Assembly (NCBI GenBank): GCA_021819345.1
Contig: JAKARG010000063.1
Location: forward strand, 1-10,934
Origin: Actinomycetes bacterium
GTDB lineage: Bacteria > Actinomycetota > Acidimicrobiia > Acidimicrobiales > Palsa-688
Direction of reading: 5' to 3'
Length of the DNA: 10,934 nucleotides
Shown: piece after piece, positions 6,474 through 10,934 of the stretch
How positions within the stretch are numbered: the stretch's first letter is position 1
How the letters are laid out: the number at the start of each line of letters is the position of its first letter
Made by a program: the position numbers and the translations under genes
The notes under the pieces: model-generated
Told to the model about the DNA's origin: nothing
Seen by the model: only the letters and a program-made list of their open reading frames with translations
The model's database searches: none

Positions 6474-7358
6474 ATGTCCGACCCTCTCTTCTGGCACCAC
6501 CACCCGAGCCTGGAGCGACCCTTGATGGTCGTCGCCTTCGAGGGCTGGAACGACGCAGGCGACGCCGCCAGCCTCGCCCTCTCGTACCTGGTGCGAGCCT
6601 GGGGCGCCGAGCCGTTCGCGTCGATCGACCCGGAGGAGTTCTACGACTTCACCGAGACCCGACCGCTCGTGCGCGCATCGTCCGACGGAGGTCGCAGCAT
6701 CGAATGGCCGGAGGTGGAGCTGCTCTCCGCCCGACTTCCCGAGCGCTCCGAGGGGCCGGGTCGTGACGTCGTGCTCGTGAGAGGGGTGGAACCGCAGCTG
6801 CGGTGGCGCAGCTTCTGCCGGCTGCTCGTCGACGTGGCCGTCGGCTACGACTGCGAGCTCGCCCTCATCCTCGGAGCCCTGCTCGCCGACGTGCCCCACA
6901 CGCGGCCGGTGAGGGTGACGGGCAACGCCGACGACGACGAGCTCGCCGCCCGCCTCGGGCTGCCCCCGTCGCAGTACGAAGGGCCGACGGGGATCCTCGG
7001 GGTCCTCCACCACGCCCTCTCCGAGGCCGGCGTCCCCTCCGCCAGCTTCTGGGCATCGGTGCCCCACTACGTGCACCAGGTGCCGTCGCCGAAGGCAGCC
7101 CTCGCTCTGGTCGAGCGCTCCGCAAGCGTCCTCGGAGCGACGGTCGAGCCCGACGAGCTGCGGGTCGCTGCCTCGGACTACGAGCGCCAGGTATCGGATC
7201 GGGTCGCCGACGACGAGGACGCCGCTGCCTACGTGGCGAGCCTCGAGGAGGCCGACGACGCCGATGCCGCCGGGTCCGAGTCGACCCTCCTGGCCGACCC
7301 GGACCGTCTCGCCGAGGAGGTGGAGCGCTTCTTGCGTCGCCACCGCAGCGGGGGCTGA
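6474..7358 (+). CDS. PAC2-family (proteasome assembly chaperone-like) protein
   Basis: A 294-residue protein from the ATG at 6474, starting MSDPLFWHHHPSLERPLMVV. The signature LMVVAFEGWNDAGDAAS (17–33) near the N-terminus and a later TGNADDDELAARLGLPPSQYEGPTG region are typical of the actinobacterial PAC2 family (the group of M. tuberculosis Rv2125), related to eukaryotic proteasome assembly chaperone 2. Its biochemical role in bacteria is not established; a link to the Pup–proteasome system is often suggested. The C-terminal part is very acidic (a DDEDAAAYV region) and ends in a predicted helix, LAEEVERFLRRH. The frame is open for 38 codons further upstream, but the ATG directly behind a TAGCTT box and the start of family similarity favour the start given. 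It is followed by a small unknown gene, probably in one operon. Confidence 0.85.
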   Translation: MSDPLFWHHHPSLERPLMVVAFEGWNDAGDAASLALSYLVRAWGAEPFASIDPEEFYDFTETRPLVRASSDGGRSIEWPEVELLSARLPERSEGPGRDVVLVRGVEPQLRWRSFCRLLVDVAVGYDCELALILGALLADVPHTRPVRVTGNADDDELAARLGLPPSQYEGPTGILGVLHHALSEAGVPSASFWASVPHYVHQVPSPKAALALVERSASVLGATVEPDELRVAASDYERQVSDRVADDEDAAAYVASLEEADDADAAGSESTLLADPDRLAEEVERFLRRHRSGG

Positions 7359-7380
7359 GGCCTTGGCCCCGACTGCGACC

Positions 7381-7845
7381 GTGGCGAGCTGCGTTTGGCG
7401 GCTCACCCCTGAGCTGGTCGTGGCCCTGGACGGCCGCTTCGGGGAGCCGATCGACTCGTACGTGAACGGCTCGCAGGTGTGGATCCGCGAAGACGGCCCC
7501 CGCTGCGAGCTGGTCGAGTGGCGCCTCCATCCCGTCGCCGGCTACCGCCGACCGAGGGCACTCGCCACCGAGGAGGTCTTCGCTGCTACCGCCCTGGCCC
7601 TCGGCAGCGGCGTCGACCCACCTGCGCCGCTCTCCTCGCTCTGGGACGGCCTGGAGGTCTTCGGGGTGGAGCCCGACGACCGCATCGAGCCTCAGCCGCT
7701 CGCCGCGGCCGCCGCCGCCGCCATCGGGTCGGACCCCGACGCAGTCGGCCTGGTCGACCACGACAGCATCGCCGACGCATGGGAGGCGGCTCGCGGAGGG
7801 ATCTCCATCGTCGCCGCCCTGCTCGACCAGCTCCGGGCCCACTGA
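7381..7845 (+). CDS. Conserved-looking hypothetical protein downstream of PAC2
   Basis: About 154 residues, not recognised. From GTG 7381 it reads MASCVWRLTPELVVALDGRF, then GEPIDSYVNGSQVWIRED, a WRLHPVAGYRRP segment, and an alanine-rich stretch (108–114) before an acidic helix-like C-terminus. There is no signal peptide, membrane segment or metal motif. The alternating hydrophobic/charged N-terminal half looks like a small alpha/beta domain. It starts about 22 bases after the PAC2 stop, so co-transcription is likely. An alternative TTG start at 7363 would leave a 4-base gap with a weak upstream G-run. The frame is open further upstream, but that part overlaps PAC2. Codon use with strong third-position GC supports it being real. 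Confidence 0.65.
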   Translation: MASCVWRLTPELVVALDGRFGEPIDSYVNGSQVWIREDGPRCELVEWRLHPVAGYRRPRALATEEVFAATALALGSGVDPPAPLSSLWDGLEVFGVEPDDRIEPQPLAAAAAAAIGSDPDAVGLVDHDSIADAWEAARGGISIVAALLDQLRAH

Positions 7846-7850
7846 AGGCC

Positions 7851-7870
7851 GGCGGGGCCAGCCGCCCGCC
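7851..7870. terminator. Hairpin between convergent genes, possible bidirectional terminator
   Basis: In the 25 bases between the stop of the plus-strand unknown gene (7845) and the stop of the minus-strand gene (7871), GGCGGG (7851–7856) pairs perfectly with CCCGCC (7865–7870) across an 8-base loop. It is well placed for termination in both directions but has no T tract, so it is only a candidate. Confidence 0.35.
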
Positions 7871-8482
7871 TCAGGAGCCGCCAGGTGGCGCCTGTCCGTA
7901 GTGGATGTCGACCTGGCGCAGCACCCAGCCCAGGCGCACGAGGGCGTCGACGACGACCGGGGCAGCAAAGGGGCCGCCCTCCCCGGCCGCCTCGTGGACC
8001 CGGTAGGTGGCACAGGAGACGAGCCCGGACCAGACGTCGTCGTCCACCGCCCGGATGTGCTCGAAACCCTTGCGGGTGGCCCGCACCGCCCGGGTGAGCA
8101 GGTCCGCCGGGGGTCGCCCTCGCCGGATCGGGGGAAGGCTCCCGAGCACCGGCACGTCCTTCGCCCCGTAGGCGAGCGGATCGGCCTCCACCGCCAGGTG
8201 CGCGGCGTACCCCTCGCCGCCGGCCAGCATCCCGGCCTCCCTGCTGAGCCCGGAGAGCGGGCGGCCTATCCGCTCGAGGTAGCCGCCGAGCAGGGCAGCG
8301 CTGAGCTGGCTCTGCACCGGCCCGGCTGCAAGGGTCGACGCAGCCGCGCCATCGAGCAGCTCCGCCGCCCGGCCCGACGCTCCTAGGCCTTCGAGCTCCG
8401 CCCGCAACGCCGCCCGGTCCAGGCGCTCGACCACCGCTCCGAGCGGCTCTCGCCGCCGGTAGAGGCTGCTGCGCCCGGGCAC
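7871..8482 (-). CDS. Hypothetical protein paired with the Nudix gene
   Basis: 203 residues from the GTG at 8482, which begins one base after the upstream Nudix stop (TGA at 8486–8484), so translation is very likely coupled. An AGGGG about 10 bases before the start may be the ribosome binding site. The protein opens MPGRSSLYRRREPLGAVVERLD, continues with alanine/leucine-rich helices (24–75), a GYAAHLAVEADPLAYGAKDV region (91–110), SLPPIRRGRPPADLLTRAVRATRKGFEH (115–142) and ends VLRQVDIHYGQAPPGGS. It has one cysteine, no membrane segment and no familiar catalytic motif, and looks mainly helical and cytoplasmic. I do not recognise the family. Its partner suggests a link to nucleotide or cofactor housekeeping, but that is only a guess from position. 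Confidence 0.65.
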   Translation of the reverse strand: MPGRSSLYRRREPLGAVVERLDRAALRAELEGLGASGRAAELLDGAAASTLAAGPVQSQLSAALLGGYLERIGRPLSGLSREAGMLAGGEGYAAHLAVEADPLAYGAKDVPVLGSLPPIRRGRPPADLLTRAVRATRKGFEHIRAVDDDVWSGLVSCATYRVHEAAGEGGPFAAPVVVDALVRLGWVLRQVDIHYGQAPPGGS

Positions 8483-8483
8483 C

Positions 8484-9167
8484 TCAGCCGGCGCCCCTAC
8501 GCCAGGTCTCGCTCCGGGGCGGGTCGAACAGCGGCTCGAGCGGCTCCCCGCCGATGGCGGCGAACGCCAGGTCGACCCATCGCTCGGGTCCGGCGAGCGG
8601 CTCCGGCAGGGCGTCACGGGAGAACCAGCCGACCCTGCGGGCCTCGAGAGGGTGCGGAGCGAGCTCACCTCCGAGCGCCCTCAACTGGAAGACGACCGAG
8701 TAGAACGGCAGCGACCGCGACCCGAAGCGCTGGCCGTCGAGGACCCCGATGAGGCGGACCGGCTCGGCCAGGATCCCGGTCTCCTCGGCGACCTCCTTCA
8801 CCGCCACCTCCGAAGCCGAGTAGCCGATGTCGGCCCAGCCGGTCGGGTAGAGCCACAGACCCGAGTCGCCACGTTGCAGCAACAAGATCTCACCCCGGTC
8901 GTTGCCGACGACCGCCCCGACCGCCACCTTCGGGGTCACGTAGCCCGCGACCCCGCTCCCGACGCTCGAGACCCACTCCGAGACGATCTCGGGCCCGGGG
9001 GGGCAACCGTCGGTCGCTGCGACCCGGATGTCGGCAGCGACCTTGAGGACCTCCTCGTAGCGCTCCCGCTCGTAGAGGCTCTCGGTGAAGCCGAGACCGG
9101 TCCGGGCGATCCCGGCGAGAGCCTCGCTCCAGCGGATCAGGTCGAGCTCGCTGACCGGCTGCTCCAT
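8484..9167 (-). CDS. Nudix hydrolase with N-terminal NUDIX_N-type domain
   Basis: 227 residues. The N-terminal helical part (EALAGIARTGLGFTESLYERERYEE, 16–39) is typical of the small domain found in Nudix enzymes that act on ADP-ribose-type nucleoside diphosphates. The Nudix fold follows: VAVGAVVGNDRGEILLLQRG (81–100), then the box from GWADIGYSASE to VKEVAEETGI (110–132), whose Glu125, Glu128 and Glu129 are the metal ligands. Two positions depart from the textbook box: Tyr116 stands where Glu is common, and Lys124 where Arg is usual. Substrate is not provable from sequence. The ATG at 9167 is preferred over one nine codons upstream (9194), because TAGCCT lies exactly seven bases before it, as in a leaderless gene, and family similarity begins here. 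It heads a two-gene operon. Confidence 0.87.
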   Translation of the reverse strand: MEQPVSELDLIRWSEALAGIARTGLGFTESLYERERYEEVLKVAADIRVAATDGCPPGPEIVSEWVSSVGSGVAGYVTPKVAVGAVVGNDRGEILLLQRGDSGLWLYPTGWADIGYSASEVAVKEVAEETGILAEPVRLIGVLDGQRFGSRSLPFYSVVFQLRALGGELAPHPLEARRVGWFSRDALPEPLAGPERWVDLAFAAIGGEPLEPLFDPPRSETWRRGAG

Positions 9168-9174
9168 CGTCGGC

Positions 9175-9180
9175 AGGCTA
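9175..9180 (-). promoter_or_regulatory. Candidate leaderless -10 box of the Nudix gene
   Basis: On the minus strand TAGCCT is followed by seven bases (GCCGACG) and the ATG at 9167. The hexamer is identical to that before lhr, and the spacing is identical to that before PAC2. No ribosome binding site or clear -35 was seen. It helps decide the Nudix start. Confidence 0.5.
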
Positions 9181-9246
9181 CCGGCAGCGGGCATCCACCG
9201 AGGAGCCCGCCGCCGGGAACGGGCAGCGGCGTGCGAGCATGGTCGG

Positions 9247-9501
9247 GTGGGTGCCCGTTCCGACTGTCGCCACTACCTCGCCCGCTCCTCGTCGCGCGGG
9301 GAGCTCGACGAGAGGTGCCGCCTCGGGGTGGCTGCTCAGACCCCCTTCGACTGCCCGGAGGGTTGCCTGTTCTTCGAAGGGCGGGCGGTGAGCGGCGCCG
9401 GCTGGGCCCAGGCTCCGAGCAGCCCGATGAGCAACACCGCCGACGGCCTGGCCGGCCTCCCGCCCCCTCGACGCCGGCGTGGGAAGGGCCGGCGGGGCTG
9501 A
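9247..9501 (+). CDS. Small four-cysteine protein, possible metal-binding
   Basis: 84 residues from the GTG at 9247, divergent from the Nudix gene. It begins MGARSDCRHYLARSSSRGEL and contains ERCRLGVAAQTPFDCPEGCLFFE. The four cysteines (7, 24, 36, 40; spacing C-x16-C-x11-C-x3-C) plus a CRHY histidine look like a zinc or iron-sulfur site, although no named family was recognised. The C-terminal third is low complexity and ends in a basic tail, PPPRRRRGKGRRG. The open frame extends upstream to 9085, but that part is antisense to the Nudix gene. GAGCAT lies six bases before the GTG, one base off the TAGCNT box seen for neighbours. The stop codon touches the first unit of the tandem repeat. Probably real because of the ordered cysteines. 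Confidence 0.6.
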   Translation: MGARSDCRHYLARSSSRGELDERCRLGVAAQTPFDCPEGCLFFEGRAVSGAGWAQAPSSPMSNTADGLAGLPPPRRRRGKGRRG

Positions 9502-9583
9502 GCAGGTCCGCCGGCGCTCAGCCGGCCAGCAGGTCCGCCGGCGCTCAGCCGGCCAGCAGGTCCGCCGGCGCTCAGCCGGCGGA
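9501..9583. repeat. Three tandem 27-bp repeats forming hairpins, spanning the larE stop codon
   Basis: Units lie at 9501–9527, 9528–9554 and 9555–9581. The first two are identical; the third differs only at its last base. Each holds the inverted repeat GCCGGC, loop GCTCA, GCCGGC (arms 9510–9515/9521–9526, 9537–9542/9548–9553, 9564–9569/9575–9580). In the third unit the stem extends to nine perfect pairs (9561–9569 with 9575–9583), and its loop carries the stop codon of the minus-strand larE-like gene. The array fills the gap between two convergent genes, so it may be a duplicated bidirectional terminator, though no T tract follows. Confidence 0.85.
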
Positions 9584-10459
9584 CACGCCGGGCCCCTCGA
9601 GGCCGAGGTCGCCGTTCAAGTTCCCCGAGCGGAACCCTTCGAGGTCGAGGGTCACGTAGCGGTACCCGGCGGAGCGCACCGCGGCGACCACCTCCTCCCG
9701 GCGGACGACCACCTCGGCCAGGCGCTCGAGGTCGACCTCGATGCGGGCGACGTCGCCGTAGTGGCGGACCCGCAGCTGGCGGAAGCCGAGGGCGCGCAGC
9801 CCCGCCTCGGCACGGCCCACCCGGTCCAGGGTCCGGAGGGTGACCGGGGTGCCATAGGGAACTCGGGATGCGAGGCAGGCGGCCGCAGGCTTGTCGGCGA
9901 CCCGCAACCCGAGGTGACGGGCGCAACGGCGGACGTCGTCCTTGGTGAAGCCGGCGTCGACCAGAGGGAAGATCGCCCCCCGGTCTGCGGCGGCCCGCTG
10001 CCCGGGCCGATGGTCGCCGAGGTCGTCGAGGTTGACCCCGAGGACCACGACCGCTCCCAGGCGATCGGCGATCGGGGCCAGGCGGTCCATTAACGCCGTC
10101 TTGCAGTGCCAGCAACGGTCCGGGCCGTTGGCCCGGTATGCAGCCCTCTCCATCTCGTCGGTCTCGACTGCCTCCCACCGCAGGCCCCACTCCCGGGCGG
10201 TGGCGGAGCACTCCTCGAGCTCGCCGGCTCCGAGCGACGCCGAGATGGCGGTCACCGCCAGGGCACGGTCACCGAGAACGGCTGCCGCCTGGTGGGCGAC
10301 CAGCGCAGAGTCCACCCCCCCGCTGTAGGCCACCACCACCGAGCCGAGCTCCGCCAAGCGCCCTCGGAGAGCCTCCAGGGCGACCGCGGCACCCACCGGG
10401 CCGCCCGGCACCGGAGGACCCGCGGATGGCCCGAGCCCGGAGATCGTCTTGCTACCCAC
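9572..10459 (-). CDS. larE: LarE-type ATP-dependent PP-loop sulfur transferase
   Basis: 295 residues from the GTG at 10459. LarE adenylates a carboxylated pyridinium cofactor and inserts sulfur to build the nickel-pincer cofactor of lactate racemase; many bacteria carry LarE-like proteins without known targets. The PP-loop is VVVAYSGGVDSALV (41–54, SGGVDS 46–51). GVNLDDLGDHRPGQRAA (141–157) and KPAAACLASRVPYGTPVT (190–207) are LarE hallmarks. Cys195 matches the sulfur-donating cysteine of Lactobacillus LarE, and Cys116/Cys119 in RCWHCK add the pair seen in LarE forms that bind a [4Fe-4S] cluster. The chosen GTG overlaps the hemQ stop by eight bases. GTGs at 10411 or 10396 would give 279 or 274 residues, nearer the usual length. 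No larB or larC is seen here. The stop codon lies in the loop of a tandem-repeat hairpin. Confidence 0.85.
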   Translation of the reverse strand: MGSKTISGLGPSAGPPVPGGPVGAAVALEALRGRLAELGSVVVAYSGGVDSALVAHQAAAVLGDRALAVTAISASLGAGELEECSATAREWGLRWEAVETDEMERAAYRANGPDRCWHCKTALMDRLAPIADRLGAVVVLGVNLDDLGDHRPGQRAAADRGAIFPLVDAGFTKDDVRRCARHLGLRVADKPAAACLASRVPYGTPVTLRTLDRVGRAEAGLRALGFRQLRVRHYGDVARIEVDLERLAEVVVRREEVVAAVRSAGYRYVTLDLEGFRSGNLNGDLGLEGPGVSAG

Positions 10460-10934
10460 CGAGCCCCGAGACGACCTCTTCCACCTCTCCGACGATCCCG
10501 GAGTAGAACGGCCCGAAGTCCGCGTAGCGGGCCGAGGCCTCGTCGAAGCGCATGGTGTAGACACAGTCCTTCAGGTCGTCGGGGTGCACAGCGAACAGGG
10601 TCACGCCCCACTCGTAGTCGTCGAGGCCGGCCGACCCGGTCACGAGCTGGAGCACACGTCCCGAGAAGCGCCGGCCCGAGACCCCGTGCTCGTTCATGAG
10701 CGCCCGCCGGGCGTCGAAGTCGAGGCTGTACCAGTTGGAGCCCTCCACCCGCCGCTTGGACATCGGGTAGAAGCAGAACGCCCTCTTGCCCTCCGGCGGC
10801 AGCCGCGGGTACAGGCGGGCACCGCTGCGCTGCTTGTCGATCGACGCCCGGGCGTACTCGGACACCTCGGTGAGCGACACGTAGGACCAGGCCAGCTCGA
10901 GGCCGGCCGACTGCAGGCCCGCCTGGAGGCGCCG
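10452..10934 (-). CDS. hemQ: Coproheme decarboxylase HemQ (chlorite dismutase-like), C-terminal part
   Basis: The last 160 residues; the 5' end lies outside the right edge. HemQ (ChdC) converts iron-coproporphyrin III to heme b with peroxide, the last step of the coproporphyrin-dependent heme pathway of Gram-positive bacteria. The visible part begins in WSYVSLTEVSEYA (16–28). YPMSKRR (56–62) contains the tyrosine (56), methionine and lysine matching Tyr147, Met149 and Lys151 of Listeria HemQ. RALMNEHGVSGR (77–88) holds the axial heme ligand His83. Gln96 sits 13 residues later, as Gln187 does in Listeria. YEWGVTLFAVHPDDLKDCVY, TMRFDEASARY and FGPFYSGI complete the fold. It is the only gene here ending in TAG, and it overlaps the following larE-like gene. 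Confidence 0.93.
   Translation of the reverse strand, partial: RRLQAGLQSAGLELAWSYVSLTEVSEYARASIDKQRSGARLYPRLPPEGKRAFCFYPMSKRRVEGSNWYSLDFDARRALMNEHGVSGRRFSGRVLQLVTGSAGLDDYEWGVTLFAVHPDDLKDCVYTMRFDEASARYADFGPFYSGIVGEVEEVVSGLGG

Noticed and set aside
4141..6525. Very long plus-strand open frame (about 794 codons) opposite lhr
   Set aside because: It is antisense to the clear helicase motifs of lhr. Its translation is rich in Gly, Arg, Glu and Pro with no domain; such mirror frames are expected in GC-rich coding DNA.
9501..9583. CRISPR array
   Set aside because: The 27-bp units are directly adjacent with no spacers and no cas genes nearby; this is a plain tandem repeat.

Overview
The window is very GC-rich, densely packed DNA from a high-GC actinobacterium-like genome. 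The gene order lhr–nei (the order also known in Mycobacterium), a PAC2-family protein, a coproheme decarboxylase (HemQ), many GTG starts, almost exclusive use of TGA stops, and start codons that sit directly behind -10-like boxes (leaderless style) all fit. The flavour resembles Acidimicrobiia, but that class assignment is a guess. No tRNA, rRNA, CRISPR array, insertion sequence, integrase or phage gene was seen. This is chromosomal housekeeping and DNA-repair territory, not an obvious island.

Layout. (1) 1–127, minus: N-terminus of an ECF sigma factor that runs off the left edge. (2) 128–404: non-coding, holding a likely sigma-gene promoter and a duplicated hairpin that may end the next operon. 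(3) 405–6273, minus: a compact DNA-repair operon in the order lhr helicase half, lhr C-terminal half, nei, GNAT acetyltransferase. The last two junctions overlap by 1 and 4 bases (TGATG, GTGA). The lhr gene is one normal-length reading frame (about 1518 codons) interrupted only by an in-frame TGA at 4171–4173, followed at once by GTG. (4) 6274–6473: divergent promoter region with a large inverted repeat. (5) 6474–7845, plus: PAC2-family protein and a small unknown protein. (6) 7871–9167, minus: Nudix hydrolase followed by an unknown 203-residue protein, one base apart. (7) 9247–9501, plus: small four-cysteine protein. (8) 9501–9583: three tandem 27-bp repeats, each a hairpin, between convergent gene ends and containing the stop codon of the next gene. 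(9) 9572–10934, minus: HemQ (5' end outside the window) overlapping a LarE-type PP-loop sulfur transferase.

How the genes may work together. Lhr, a 3'-5' helicase whose C-terminal region is tied to DNA repair in other bacteria, and Nei, an oxidised-base glycosylase/AP lyase, form a repair unit. HemQ makes heme b from coproheme and is translationally coupled to a LarE-like enzyme with three cysteines typical of the iron-sulfur-binding LarE variant. The most interesting signals are the in-frame TGA in lhr, the shared TAGCNT box 6–7 bases before three start codons, and the triplicated terminator-like hairpin at the end of larE.
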